A DNA stretch of 64,000 nucleotides. Origin: Kineothrix sp. IPX-CK. Lineage in GTDB: Bacteria > Bacillota > Clostridia > Lachnospirales > Lachnospiraceae. Below, piece after piece: positions 7,589 to 17,182 of this stretch. Position numbers and translations under genes: made by a program. The notes under the pieces were generated by a model. The model saw nothing but the letters and a program-made list of their open reading frames with translations, ran no database searches and had not been told where the DNA came from. Each line of letters opens with the position of its first letter. Within the stretch, counting starts at the first letter, position 1. The stretch covers positions 1,674,001 to 1,738,000 of the forward strand of contig NZ_CP146256.1 in NCBI RefSeq assembly GCF_039134705.1, read 5' to 3'.

Positions 7589-9364
7589 ATGAAGAAAAAA
7601 GGTACATTTGCATCGGTGCTTTCTTTTGCAGGAGAGTGTCGGGGAAAAATGATATTATCCGTTCTCTTCGCTGTTATCAGTGTGGCGGGCGGATTAGTTC
7701 CTTATCTTGGGGTATATGAGATTATCCTTTTGTTTTTTGAGGGAAAAGCTGTTCCCCAGGCGATTGTTTTATGGGTGGCTGTTTCTGCCGGAGGCTATGT
7801 AATAAAGCTGTTGTTCCATGGCATATCTACGAGCTTCTCTCATGTGTCTGCTTACCGGATACTGGAGAGCATACGGCTTGAATTGTCCCGTAAGCTGATG
7901 AGCGCACCGCTTGGGACGGTGCTGTCCCAAACAGCAGGAAATCTGAAGAATGTTATTATGGACAGGGTGGAAACCATAGAGCTTCCGCTGGCACATATGA
8001 TTCCGGAAGGAATTTCCAGGCTGCTTCTGCCTGTATGCGTGTTCGGATATATGCTGATTATGGACTGGAGAATCGCATTGGCGGCTCTCGTCTGTGTCCC
8101 CCTTGGCGGAGCTGTATATGCGGTTATGATGCGAAGTTACGGGTCTCAGTACGATAAGTATATGAAGGCATCTAATCATGTGAATAGCGTAATTATTGAA
8201 TATACGGAAGGTATTCAGGTGATCAAAGCCTTCAACCAGTCCGCCGGGTCTTACCGGAAGTATGAGGAGGCGGTAAAAAGCTTTAAGGAATTTACCCTCG
8301 ACTGGTTTCGCTCCACCTGGGGCCTGATGAATCTGGGCAGTGCGATTTTACCCGCAACTCTGCTGGGTGTGCTGCCGGTAGGAATTGTGTTGTATTTAAA
8401 CGGTGCTCTTACGCCCGCACAAATAACTCTTGCGATTATTCTTTCTATGAGCATTATCGGCCCTGCAAGCTGGTTCACCATTGCAGTCAATGATTTTAAG
8501 TCTATCCAGTATGCGATCAATGATGTGAATGAAATACTAGGCATGCCGGAGCTTTCGGAAGCAGAAGAATCTGTCAGGCTGAGCGGATATGACATACAGC
8601 TTCAGGATATATCCTTTGCCTATAATGATAAGCATGGAGATGTTCTGGAGGAAATAAGCCTAGCGATTCCGCAGGGCAGCTTTACCGCCCTTGTAGGCCC
8701 TTCCGGCAGCGGAAAATCTACGGTAGCAAGGCTGATAGCGAGATTTTGGGATGTGTCTAAGGGGTCCATATCGATAGGAGGAGAAGATATTCGAAGGATT
8801 CCCTTTTCACAGCTTTCTGAGGTGGTCAGCTTTGTATCGCAGGAGAATTTTCTGTTCAACTGTTCTCTGCTGGAGAATGTCAGGCTGGGTAATCCGGCAG
8901 CCGCGGACGAGGAAGTGTTTGCCGCCGGGAAAGCGGCCTGCTGCGATGAATTCATCGGCCGCCTAGAAAATGGCTGGGATACGACCGCGGGAGAAGCGGG
9001 AGGAAGACTTTCCGGCGGAGAGCGGCAGAGAATTGCCATTGCCCGCGCCATATTAAAAAATGCGCCGATCGTCATACTTGATGAGGCAACAGCATTTACC
9101 GACCCGGAGAATGAAGCGCAGCTTCAGGCTTCCGTAGCGGCTCTCACCGAAGGAAAAACCCTGCTGGTAATTGCCCACCGGCTTTCGACGATCAAGGATG
9201 CGGACAATATTGTTGTCCTGAATGACGGAAAAATAGAAGCGCAGGGAAAGCAGCAGGAGCTTCTTAAAAACTGTTCCTTATATAAAGAAATGTGGGAGTC
9301 GCACATAGGCGCTAAGAATTGGTCCGCATCGAGTGCGGGAAGGGAGGAATTATATCATGTTTAA
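7589..9364 (+). CDS. ABC half-transporter A of a pair (YbtP-like)
   Basis: This 591-residue type IV half-transporter has about six N-terminal helices and an ATPase domain with GPSGSGKST, LSGGERQR, Walker B IVILDEATAFTDPENEA and AHRLST, all intact. TTGGAGGTG precedes the ATG. Its end overlaps the next half-transporter by 8 bp, so the two are co-translated and likely form a heterodimer. YbtP/YbtQ and mycobacterial IrtAB show that exporters of this fold can import iron-siderophore. The AraC plus ECF context argues for import here, although export of a small molecule cannot be excluded. Confidence 0.88.
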   Translation: MKKKGTFASVLSFAGECRGKMILSVLFAVISVAGGLVPYLGVYEIILLFFEGKAVPQAIVLWVAVSAGGYVIKLLFHGISTSFSHVSAYRILESIRLELSRKLMSAPLGTVLSQTAGNLKNVIMDRVETIELPLAHMIPEGISRLLLPVCVFGYMLIMDWRIALAALVCVPLGGAVYAVMMRSYGSQYDKYMKASNHVNSVIIEYTEGIQVIKAFNQSAGSYRKYEEAVKSFKEFTLDWFRSTWGLMNLGSAILPATLLGVLPVGIVLYLNGALTPAQITLAIILSMSIIGPASWFTIAVNDFKSIQYAINDVNEILGMPELSEAEESVRLSGYDIQLQDISFAYNDKHGDVLEEISLAIPQGSFTALVGPSGSGKSTVARLIARFWDVSKGSISIGGEDIRRIPFSQLSEVVSFVSQENFLFNCSLLENVRLGNPAAADEEVFAAGKAACCDEFIGRLENGWDTTAGEAGGRLSGGERQRIAIARAILKNAPIVILDEATAFTDPENEAQLQASVAALTEGKTLLVIAHRLSTIKDADNIVVLNDGKIEAQGKQQELLKNCSLYKEMWESHIGAKNWSASSAGREELYHV

Positions 9365-11105
9365 AACGATGAGACGTATTATCCTATGGACCGGAGAGCG
9401 TAAGAAGCGCTTATACTGGGGATTCCTTTTTTCCTTCCTCCAAACGATGTTTACAGCGATGCCGATTATGGGGGCAGCTTATTTTCTGGATCTTATGATC
9501 AAGGATAGTCGGGGTGAGGTAACATTGTCACCTGTTTTGGCTCTTTGGGCACTTGCGTTTATGATTGTATGTATTCTTGGACGGTTCCTGTTTTCTTATT
9601 TGAGGGCAACCTTTCAGGAAAGTATCGCTTTTGAAAAAACAGCGGAGGAGCGCATTCGTATCGGCGACATTTTAAAACGTGTATCCCTTGGCTTCTTCGA
9701 TAAAAATAATACGGGAGAGATCAGCGGGGCGGTCACCACAGATTTATCCGTTTTTGAGATGTATGCAATGAAAATGACGGATACCCTGGTGGGAGCATAC
9801 ATACATGCGGCTGCCATGATCCTGTGCCTTGTATTTTTCTGCTGGCAGGCGGCGCTGATTTCTATTTTGGGTATTGCGGGCTCGGGTTTCTTTCTGTACT
9901 TGTTAAGTAAAGGGAGCCATAAAAATGCCATAGTACATCAGAAGGCGCAAAATGAGTTGATTACAGCGGTAATTGAATATATTCGGGGAATCGCTGTAGT
10001 CAAAGCATATGGGCAGGAAGGAGTGGCGGTAAAGGGCATCAGGGATGCTTTCCGTTCCCATAGAAAAATAAATATTAAAATAGAACTGGATTATGTGGGC
10101 TGCAACGGAATGCACCAGCTATGCTTAAAGCTGGCCTCTGCCGCCGTCGTATTAATAACGGCCCTGATGACTATAAACGGCTCCTTGTCGCTGCCTGTTT
10201 TTCTTATGATGGCTATTTTTTCCTTCGAATTGTTCTCCCAGGTAGAGCAGGTCAATAATGCGGCTCATACCATGGAGCTTATGGAGACAGCTATGAATAA
10301 AATCGAAGAGATTGAAAATGCCCGTTTTATTGACGCGGACTCTGTAAACAAGCCGCTTCTTAATTTTTCTGTCGGGTTTGCGGGGGTTTCCTTCGGATAT
10401 GACAAGAGAAAAGTATTAGATAATATTTCATTCGAGATCCCGCAGGGCACCACTACGGCTATCGTAGGTCCTTCCGGCTCCGGCAAGACTACCGTTTGTA
10501 ATCTTCTCGCCCGGTTTTACGATGTGAATGAAGGCCGTATTTTCCTTGGAGACACGGATATCAGGGAACTGACTTGTGACAGCCTGCTTGGTAATATCAG
10601 TATGGTATTCCAGAATGTCTATCTGTTTCACGATACGGTATTGAATAATATTCGCTTCGGCAAACCGGAGGCATCCATGGAGGAGATTGTTGAGGCGGCG
10701 AAGAAGGCATGCTGTCATGATTTTATTGAAAGACTGCCTGACGGGTATCATACGGTGGTGGGAGAAGGAGGTTCTTCCCTATCGGGCGGAGAAAAGCAGC
10801 GCATTTCCCTTGCCAGGGCGATTTTAAAAGATGCACCTGTTATTATTCTGGACGAGGCTACGGCCAGCGTGGACCCTGAAAACGAGCATTTGATCCAACG
10901 GGCGATTTCCGCTTTGTCCAAAGGCAAGACGATGATCGTTATCGCACACCGGCTTGCGACCATCGAAAATGCGCAGCAGATACTTGTGTTAGACGAAGGG
11001 AAAATTGTGCAGAAGGGAACTCATGCCCAACTGATAGCACAGGATGGGCTGTATAAGCGTTTTGTGGAGCTTCGAGAGAAAGCGGAAGGGTGGAAGCTGG
11101 CGTAA
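9357..11105 (+). CDS. ABC half-transporter B of a pair (YbtQ-like)
   Basis: This half-transporter of about 582 residues has complete ATPase motifs: [33 protein letters not shown] and AHRLAT. The start at 9357 (MFKTMRR) follows GGGAGGAAT at correct spacing, and an upstream in-frame alternative at 9333 has no site. It overlaps the preceding gene by 8 bp. Both partners keep the catalytic Glu after Walker B, so unlike the exporter pair at 47-50 kb neither ATP site is degenerate. It is the last gene of the ECF/AraC/ABC run and is followed by a weak terminator and a foldback element. Confidence 0.88.
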   Translation: MFKTMRRIILWTGERKKRLYWGFLFSFLQTMFTAMPIMGAAYFLDLMIKDSRGEVTLSPVLALWALAFMIVCILGRFLFSYLRATFQESIAFEKTAEERIRIGDILKRVSLGFFDKNNTGEISGAVTTDLSVFEMYAMKMTDTLVGAYIHAAAMILCLVFFCWQAALISILGIAGSGFFLYLLSKGSHKNAIVHQKAQNELITAVIEYIRGIAVVKAYGQEGVAVKGIRDAFRSHRKINIKIELDYVGCNGMHQLCLKLASAAVVLITALMTINGSLSLPVFLMMAIFSFELFSQVEQVNNAAHTMELMETAMNKIEEIENARFIDADSVNKPLLNFSVGFAGVSFGYDKRKVLDNISFEIPQGTTTAIVGPSGSGKTTVCNLLARFYDVNEGRIFLGDTDIRELTCDSLLGNISMVFQNVYLFHDTVLNNIRFGKPEASMEEIVEAAKKACCHDFIERLPDGYHTVVGEGGSSLSGGEKQRISLARAILKDAPVIILDEATASVDPENEHLIQRAISALSKGKTMIVIAHRLATIENAQQILVLDEGKIVQKGTHAQLIAQDGLYKRFVELREKAEGWKLA

Positions 11106-11179
11106 AATCATATGTTTTTCAAACCGTATAGCATTTCCGTCAGTATTTCTGTTATAATTAAAAAAGCTTTTTGGATTGA

Positions 11180-11204
11180 GCCTCCGAGTATAGCCGGAGG
11201 CTTT
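11180..11204 (+). terminator. Hairpin after the ABC pair
   Basis: GCCTCCG (11180-11186) pairs with CGGAGGC (11195-11201), followed by only TTT. It is a modest terminator for the transport operon. Confidence 0.55.
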
Positions 11205-11207
11205 GTC

Positions 11208-11529
11208 ATGTAATAGGATTAGGGTGTCGAAAGGTCCTTTTGCGAACGTCTCTAGGCAATATGTTCAAAACAAAAAGACTCCTGCTCCGAATTCCAATAT
11301 ATATGAAGTTCTAATTCTCAGTCTATTCGCGCCAAACATACCAGAAAACAAAAAACTCGCTGCGCTCAAACAGTTTTGTTTTCTGGTATGGCACAAATAT
11401 CCAGAGAAAGAACTTCTAAATATTTACATAGGCGCAGTCGTTCTTTTTGTTTTGGTCATATTGACCAGAATGTATTTATAGAGGACCTTTTGACACCCTA
11501 ATTGTAATTGGAAAGTGCTCCTATTACAT
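11208..11529. mobile_element. MITE-like foldback element (~320 bp giant imperfect palindrome)
   Basis: The outer arms ATGTAATAGGA (11208-11218) and TCCTATTACAT (11519-11529) are perfectly complementary. Next inward, ATTAGGGTGTCGAAAGGTCC (11218-11237) pairs with its complement at 11483-11502 with one mismatch. Further complementary blocks continue to the centre: CAATATG/CATATTG, GAAGTTCT/AGAACTTC and CCAGAAAACAAAA/TTTTGTTTTCTGG. The whole element can fold as one hairpin. It has no transposase, and the only long frame inside it (11203-11481) has no homology-like features. It is therefore likely a non-autonomous element or long structured repeat. Confidence 0.75.
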
Positions 11530-11571
11530 AAAAAGTTACAAAGCAAATGGAGAACTGCGAAAGGATAGGAT

Positions 11572-11940
11572 ATGGATATAAGAATAATTGACAAGGCGTT
11601 CAGTGTGTGTAAGCTGCAGAATATCAATGGGATAAATTTTGAGGATGATTTTTGTTTTCTGGGGAAGACGGACGAAGAACTGTCGTTAGTTTGCGCCACG
11701 CAGTTCGTACCTCAGAATACGACAGAACGGGAGGACGGATGGAGAGCATTTCGTATCGAGGGAGTTCTGGATTTCTCGTTAATAGGAATCCTTTCGGAAA
11801 TTTCGGGAATTCTGGCCGGGGCAAAAATCGGAATTTTTGTGATTTCCACCTATAATACTGACTATATATTGGTAAAGGAAAAAGACTTTGAAAAGGCTTT
11901 AGACTCCCTGAAGACAGAAGGATATCATATAAAGGGATAA
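11572..11940 (+). CDS. ACT domain protein
   Basis: This 122-residue protein has a two-part layout typical of small bacterial ACT_7/CASTOR-like proteins. Its C-terminal half contains the ACT signature region around LIGILSEISGILAGAKIGIFV and the strand TDYILVKEKD. ACT domains bind amino acids or other small ligands, usually to regulate enzymes. The ligand here is unknown. AAAGGATAGGAT precedes the ATG. The gene sits just after a foldback element and 40 bp upstream of yaaA. Confidence 0.75.
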   Translation: MDIRIIDKAFSVCKLQNINGINFEDDFCFLGKTDEELSLVCATQFVPQNTTEREDGWRAFRIEGVLDFSLIGILSEISGILAGAKIGIFVISTYNTDYILVKEKDFEKALDSLKTEGYHIKG

Positions 11941-11980
11941 ATCTGAAACAATAGAGTTTTTAACAGGAGGCTTGTTCTGC

Positions 11981-12766
11981 ATGAAAATTATTATTTCTCC
12001 TGCCAAAAAGATGAACGTAAGAGAAGATCTGCTTCCCTATGAAACCCTTCCACACTTTTTGGAGCAGGCTGAAACTTTGAAGACTTATCTGAAAACATTG
12101 GATAGGAAAACTCTTCAGCAAATATGGAAATGTAACGATGCCATCGCGGATTTGAATGAGGGACGGCTCAGAACGATGGACTTGACGAAATGTCTGACTC
12201 CTGCGGTTCTAAGTTACGAAGGGCTCCAATATCTTCATATGTCGCCATCTGTCTTTGACGATGGGCAATGGCAATATGTGAAGGAGCATTTGTGCATATT
12301 ATCCGGCTTTTACGGACTTCTTCGGGCGGCCGACGGAATCGTACCCTACCGGTTGGAGATGCAGGCAAAAATCGATATGCGGAGAAACGGTGTTACTTAT
12401 AACAATTTATATGATTTTTGGGCAGGGCTTATTGCCGGGAAGCTTGCCCGGGAAGAAGATATAATTGTGAATCTTGCGTCAAAGGAATACAGCAAAGCGG
12501 TGGAATCGCATCTGCCGCCGGAGACAGCGTTTATCACCTGTCAGTTTGTTGTCTGTAAGCAGGATAAGATGGGCGGAAGGAAGCTGGTCACAAAGGGAAC
12601 CGAAGCAAAGATGGCCAGAGGGGAGATGGTCCGTTTTATGGCAGAAAGAAGCATAGAGGAAGCGGAGGGACTGAAGACCTTTGACCGCCTTGGCTACTGT
12701 TATGAGGAAGAACTGTCGGATTCTGCTGTCTATGTGTTTGTTAAGCGGCCTGATAAAGCTATTTAG
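11981..12766 (+). CDS. yaaA: Peroxide stress protein YaaA (UPF0246)
   Basis: The protein of about 261 residues begins MKIIISPAKKMN, the hallmark N-terminus of the YaaA family. It also contains the family blocks YRLEMQAK and NLASKEYSKAV. In E. coli YaaA lowers intracellular free iron and protects DNA from Fenton damage during peroxide stress. AGGAGG lies 10 nt before the ATG at 11981; the in-frame TTG at 11972 lacks a site. Its presence in an anaerobe also carrying rubrerythrin in this window fits oxidative-stress defence. Confidence 0.93.
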   Translation: MKIIISPAKKMNVREDLLPYETLPHFLEQAETLKTYLKTLDRKTLQQIWKCNDAIADLNEGRLRTMDLTKCLTPAVLSYEGLQYLHMSPSVFDDGQWQYVKEHLCILSGFYGLLRAADGIVPYRLEMQAKIDMRRNGVTYNNLYDFWAGLIAGKLAREEDIIVNLASKEYSKAVESHLPPETAFITCQFVVCKQDKMGGRKLVTKGTEAKMARGEMVRFMAERSIEEAEGLKTFDRLGYCYEEELSDSAVYVFVKRPDKAI

Positions 12767-12851
12767 ATAAGTTTATATTTTTCCGGGCAGAAAAAGTTGC
12801 GCATAAAAAGCAAAACTATCCTAAGATTGTGTTGTAACAAACAATAAGGAA

Positions 12852-13727
12852 ATGAGGGACGAAGGAATGGAATGGCTGGATAAAATGAATGCTGCGCTGA
12901 ACTATATAGAAGATAATCTGGCCGGAGAGATTAATTATGCGGAAGCGGCAAAAAGAGCATGCTCCTCTTCTTATAATTTTCAGCGGATGTTTTCCTTTAT
13001 CGCGGATGTTCCCTTAGCGGAATATATCCGCAGAAGAAGGCTTACCCTTGCGGCGCTTGATTTTCAAAAGGGCGGAGAAAGCGTGCTCGATATCTCGTTA
13101 AAATACGGTTATGACTCACCGGTATCTTTTGCGAGAGCATTTCAGAACCTGCATGGAGTAACTCCGAAGGAGGCGAGAGAAAAAGGCGTTCTTCTTACTT
13201 TGTATCCCAGGATTTCTTTTAAGATCACAATTAAAGGAGTGGACGAAATGAAATATCGTATTGAAAAAGTGCAAGGATTTCGATTGGCAGGGGCTGTGAA
13301 AACGGTTACTACGGTAAACGGAGAAAACTTCAGGGTTATTCCTCAGATGTGGCAGGATGCCTGTGAGGACGGAACCATGGTAAAGATGAAGGCCACCTGC
13401 AAGGAAGGAAGGCCGGAATTTTATGGAGTGTGCTACAATCCAAGAGGAGAGGAGTTCGACTACATGATAGCCGTGGAGTCCGATGCGCCATTATTGGAAG
13501 GCATGAAGGAGCTGATTATCGGGGAATAGGAGTATGTGAAATTCGAATGCCGCGGCAGGCTGCCCGAGGCACAGCAGAATATATGGAAACGGCTCTATAC
13601 GGAATGGTTCCCCAACTCCGGCTATGAACACGCAGAAGCGCCGGATCTGGAATGGTATTCGGAGGAGAATATGGACAGCGATTCGTATTTAAGTGAAATA
13701 TGGATTCCCATAAAAAAAAGTAAGTAA
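12852..13727 (+). pseudogene. AraC-type regulator with GyrI-like effector domain, interrupted by an in-frame TAG
   Basis: Residues 1-110 form an AraC helix-turn-helix (QRMFSFIADVPLAEYI, then YDSPVSFARAFQNLHG). From about residue 130 a GyrI-like effector-binding domain begins. Translation stops at TAG 13527-13529 after MKELIIGE. The very next codons, in the same frame, continue EYVKFECRGRLPEAQQNIWK and run to a natural stop at 13727, giving 291 codons in all, the usual family length. The missing piece carries the conserved GyrI end (WFPNSGYEHAEAPDLE). A single base change (for example TCG Ser to TAG) explains this better than a frameshift. It may be a true nonsense mutation, a sequencing error or amber read-through. 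The C-terminal part could in principle restart at GTG 13536. The neighbouring MATE pump may be a former target. Confidence 0.8.
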
Positions 13728-13732
13728 AAGAT

Positions 13733-13801
13733 CAAACAGTAACGCGGGCAGATAGGAAAATAATATCTGCCTGCATTACTGTTCACCCCGTTCTCATTAA
13801 C
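13733..13801. repeat. Long hairpin overlapping a 27-nt repeat copy (inverted orientation)
   Basis: AACAGTAACGCGGGCAGATA pairs with the segment ending ATTACTGTT (18 of 20 positions), making a 20-bp stem downstream of the broken AraC gene. The right arm runs into 13775-13801, which matches the reverse complement of the GTTACTGTGAAC-N3-GTGAACAGTAAC family at about 22 of 27 positions. There is no T-run. The rest of the gap up to 13918 shows only AT-rich promoter-like sequence. Confidence 0.65.
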
Positions 13802-13918
13802 AAGGTAAATATATGTTTACAAAAGAAAATATGATAAAATCTGAAATATAGAATATGCCATAGCACATAAAACAGTGAAAACGTTCATAGGACAGAATAG
13901 GGGAATCAGAAAAAGATT

Positions 13919-15268
13919 ATGCAGACAACGAGAGATATGACAGCAGGAAGCCCGGGCAGACTGATGTTTGGTTTTGCTTTGCCGCTGCTTATTGGAAATG
14001 TGTTTCAGCAGCTTTATACCTTTGCAGATACGATTATAGTGGGACAGGTGCTGGGAGTAAGGGCGCTTGCGGCAGTAGGGGCAGTGGAGTGGATGATCTT
14101 CCTGTTGTTCGGATTTATCCAGGGCCTGACCCAGGGCTTTTCAGTGACGATTGCCCGGCACTTCGGAGCTGCTGACTATAAAGGGGTGAAAAGAGCCGTC
14201 ATATGTGCGGTATATCTGTCAGCGGCGGGAGCGATAGTATTCACCTTGGCAGGATTGGCGCTTATTTATCCGGTTCTTCTGCTGTTACATACGCCGGATG
14301 AAATTATCGGGCTTTCCCACAGCTATTTACGGATTTTATATGCCGGGATACCCATTACCATGGCATACAATTTATTTTCGGCAATTCTTCGGGCGCTCGG
14401 GAACAGCCGTACATCCCTTCGGGCCATGACAGCGGCCTCTCTCTGCAATATCATACTCGATATGCTGTTTGTGTTCGGACTCGGCTGGGGGATGGAGGGG
14501 GCGGCATTGGGGACCGTACTGGCCCAGCTTCTGGCGGCAGCTCTTTGCTTTGTACAATTGCATAAGATAGAGATACTGAGATTTACAAAAGGAGAGTACA
14601 GGGCGGATATTCGGATGCTTTTGGAGCAGTGCAGGATGGGACTGCCTGTGGGATTACAAAATATGATAACGGCAGTCGGAGGAATGGTGGTACAGTCGGT
14701 GATCAATAGCTTTGGAGTGCTCTTTATCGCCGGATATACGGCGGCCAATAAGCTGTACGGGCTGTTGGAGATCGCCGCCGCTTCCTATGGCTATGCGATG
14801 TCTACCTATACCGGACAGAATCTTGGTGCAGGGTTCTTGGACAGAATAAGGAAGGGGCTGCGGACAGCAAGTGCGATAGGGATAGTGACGGCATTATTTA
14901 TGTCAACCATTATGCTGGTATTCGGCAAGGTGATTCTGCGTCTTTTCCTTGCAGGGGATGTGGCGGATGTGAATGCGGCCATAGGAACGGGCTATCATTT
15001 TCTTATCGTGCTGGCATGCTTTTTTCCGCTCTTATATTTGCTGTATATAGCGCGTGCCTGCGTGCAGGGCACGGGCAATTCGGTACTGCCCATGCTTTCC
15101 AGCACGGTACAGCTCGTTATGCGATGCGGCTGCGCGCTGATTCTGCCGCTTTTTATCGGTGAAAGCGGAGTGTTCTACGGGGAGGTGCTGGCGTGGATAG
15201 GAGCGGACATCATGCTGGGCTGGTGGCTAAAGCATTGGCTGAGAACAAAGGAATTCACGGACATGTGA
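13919..15268 (+). CDS. MATE family efflux transporter
   Basis: The 449-residue protein has about twelve hydrophobic helices in two repeated halves, the usual MATE length and layout. It has the N-terminal block PLLIGNVFQQLYTFADTIIVG, typical of bacterial NorM/DinF-type members. Such proteins extrude cationic drugs or metabolites with Na+ or H+ antiport across the cytoplasmic membrane. It follows the interrupted AraC/GyrI regulator in the same direction, a common arrangement for multidrug pumps. The substrate is unknown. Confidence 0.92.
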   Translation: MQTTRDMTAGSPGRLMFGFALPLLIGNVFQQLYTFADTIIVGQVLGVRALAAVGAVEWMIFLLFGFIQGLTQGFSVTIARHFGAADYKGVKRAVICAVYLSAAGAIVFTLAGLALIYPVLLLLHTPDEIIGLSHSYLRILYAGIPITMAYNLFSAILRALGNSRTSLRAMTAASLCNIILDMLFVFGLGWGMEGAALGTVLAQLLAAALCFVQLHKIEILRFTKGEYRADIRMLLEQCRMGLPVGLQNMITAVGGMVVQSVINSFGVLFIAGYTAANKLYGLLEIAAASYGYAMSTYTGQNLGAGFLDRIRKGLRTASAIGIVTALFMSTIMLVFGKVILRLFLAGDVADVNAAIGTGYHFLIVLACFFPLLYLLYIARACVQGTGNSVLPMLSSTVQLVMRCGCALILPLFIGESGVFYGEVLAWIGADIMLGWWLKHWLRTKEFTDM

Positions 15269-15352
15269 ATAAAGCCTAATAAAATGGAAAATAATGAGTA
15301 TTGAAGCGGCGCAACGAAGCGGCAGAACGAGAAGAAAGGTATGGTGACAGTG

Positions 15353-15952
15353 ATGGGAGCAGATTTTAAGAACAGTGAGACAAAAGACAATCTGATGAGG
15401 GCATTTGCGGGAGAAAGTCAGGCGAGAAACCGCTATACATTTGCGGCATCCAAAGCCAAAAAGGAAAATCTTTATGTGGTCAGTGCCGTCTTTGAATATA
15501 CGGCGAATCAAGAGAAGGAGCACGCCGAGATTTTCTACAACCATTTGAAGGAGCTGGCAGGAGAAAATATTCATGTGGACGGCAGTTATCCTGTGGATAT
15601 CACGGATGATGTAGCGGAGCTTCTGCGCATGGCCCAGCATAACGAATATGAGGAACATGATTCTGTGTACAAGTCATTCGGAGACAAAGCGAAGGAGGAA
15701 GGTTTTGATAAGGTGGCCGCTTCGTTTCACATGATTGCCCAGATAGAGAAGCTCCACGGAGACCGTTTCGGAAGATTTGCACAGCTTTTGGAGGAGAAGA
15801 AGCTGTTCATATCCGATGTGAAGACTGCGTGGTTTTGCTTAAACTGCGGTTTTGTATACGAAGGAGAGGCGGCGCCGAAGAATTGTCCGGTATGCGATCA
15901 CGATAGGGGATATTTCATTCGTTTTGAGCTGTCTCCTTATGAATCTTTATAA
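15353..15952 (+). CDS. Rubrerythrin
   Basis: This is a non-haem di-iron peroxidase of about 199 residues. The N-terminal four-helix ferritin-like domain shows the Glu/ExxH iron ligands (AGESQARNRY, NQEKEHAEIF, and MIAQIEKLHGDRF). A C-terminal rubredoxin-like domain has two CxxC pairs (CLNC and CPVC). It reduces hydrogen peroxide with electrons from NADH via rubredoxin partners, a standard defence of strict anaerobes. The start at 15353 is preferred. The in-frame ATG at 15341 is only one base from the AAAGG site (see the recurrent double-ATG leader). Confidence 0.93.
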   Translation: MGADFKNSETKDNLMRAFAGESQARNRYTFAASKAKKENLYVVSAVFEYTANQEKEHAEIFYNHLKELAGENIHVDGSYPVDITDDVAELLRMAQHNEYEEHDSVYKSFGDKAKEEGFDKVAASFHMIAQIEKLHGDRFGRFAQLLEEKKLFISDVKTAWFCLNCGFVYEGEAAPKNCPVCDHDRGYFIRFELSPYESL

Positions 15953-16047
15953 AGTTTGTGACTTTAGAAGGGTTGTAGGAGGATGAAAAATATAGTAGTA
16001 TAATAAAGTAAAGTTTGCAGGTTAAGAAGAAAGGCATGGTTAGTGGC

Positions 16048-17100
16048 ATGAAGGAACGAAAGAGGATTTTTCAAATAATCTTGGTAGGGGCGGTTTTATG
16101 CTGTCTGCTTTCCGGTTGCGGTCAAAAGGATAAAAATGCCAGTGTCAAGGAAGGCATGGCGGCAGTGGAGGCTCTGGATTATAATACGGCCCTTCAATGC
16201 TTTGAGAAAGCCATGGTGGATGGTGAGGATCTGCGTCTTTTATATAGAGGGCAAGGGCTGGCGTATATGGGACTTACCATGTATGAGGAGGCTGTGGATT
16301 CTTTTGAGAAGGCTCTTAGTCACAGCAACGGTCAGGTGGATGAAATCGATTATGATATCAACTATTATCTGGCTACTGCCTATTACAAGCTGGGTGAAAC
16401 CGATAATAGTATAGAGGCCTATAATTCCATTATCGCGCTTTTGCCGAAGGATAAGGCGGCATATTACCTGCGCGGCTGCCTGAGAATTGGTACGGATTTC
16501 GATAAGGCGAGGGCCGATTTCGATAAGGCGATCTCGCTGGACAAAGAAGATTATACCCAATTAATTGACATCTACCTCGTGCTGGAGGAAAACGGTTATA
16601 AGGAAGCAGGGCAGGAATATTTGCAGGCGGCTTTGGAGAGCGGCTCGAAGTCCATGACTGATTACGAGCAGGGCAGGATGTATTTCTATTTAAAAGATTA
16701 TGATAACGCCAGAAATTATTTGGAAAAGGCGCGGAAGACGGCGGGCTATGAAGCAGTGCTGCTTCTGGGGAAGACCTATGAGGAACTGGGAGATAACAAT
16801 TATGCGGTAAGCGTATATAACAGCTTCATTGCGGACGACCAGACCAACGCCAAGGTTTATAACCAACTGGGGCTTTGCAAGATGGATATGGGTGCATATG
16901 AGGAAGCGCTGACTGCCTTTCAGGCGGGAATGAATATCGAGAATAACGATATGATGCAGACGTTGAAGTTCAACGAAATAGTTACCTATGAATACCTGGG
17001 AGATTATAAAAAAGCAGCGGTGCTTTTGGACAGCTATTTATCTACATATCCCGATGATGGAGCCGCTAAGAGAGAGTATACTTTTTTACAGACGAGATAA
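16048..17100 (+). CDS. TPR-repeat lipoprotein
   Basis: This protein of about 350 residues has a lipoprotein signal peptide. MKERKRIF is followed by a hydrophobic core and the lipobox LLSGC, with the lipidated Cys near residue 23. Next come roughly eight tetratricopeptide repeats (for example YEEAVDSFEKAL, YYLATAYYKLGETDNSIEAY and YNQLGLCKMDMGAYEEALTAF). TPR arrays mediate protein-protein contacts, so it is probably a surface scaffold anchored in the outer leaflet. The start at 16048 puts the signal peptide in register; ATG 16036 would add MVSG ahead of it. No partner is evident. Confidence 0.85.
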   Translation: MKERKRIFQIILVGAVLCCLLSGCGQKDKNASVKEGMAAVEALDYNTALQCFEKAMVDGEDLRLLYRGQGLAYMGLTMYEEAVDSFEKALSHSNGQVDEIDYDINYYLATAYYKLGETDNSIEAYNSIIALLPKDKAAYYLRGCLRIGTDFDKARADFDKAISLDKEDYTQLIDIYLVLEENGYKEAGQEYLQAALESGSKSMTDYEQGRMYFYLKDYDNARNYLEKARKTAGYEAVLLLGKTYEELGDNNYAVSVYNSFIADDQTNAKVYNQLGLCKMDMGAYEEALTAFQAGMNIENNDMMQTLKFNEIVTYEYLGDYKKAAVLLDSYLSTYPDDGAAKREYTFLQTR

Positions 17101-17182
17101 TTATACTGCCCCGCACTATGGCTGCAGCATGTATTTTGTCGCTGTCATGGAGATTGCCGGACGGTCGGATAAAAACACAAAG

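Noticed and set aside
11203..11481. 92-residue open frame inside the foldback element
   Set aside because: It runs through both terminal repeats and the palindrome centre, has no ribosome site and no protein-like features; the DNA structure explains it.
13527..13529. TAG as a pyrrolysine codon
   Set aside because: No pyl genes are visible, and regulators of this family do not use pyrrolysine; mutation or sequence error is simpler.
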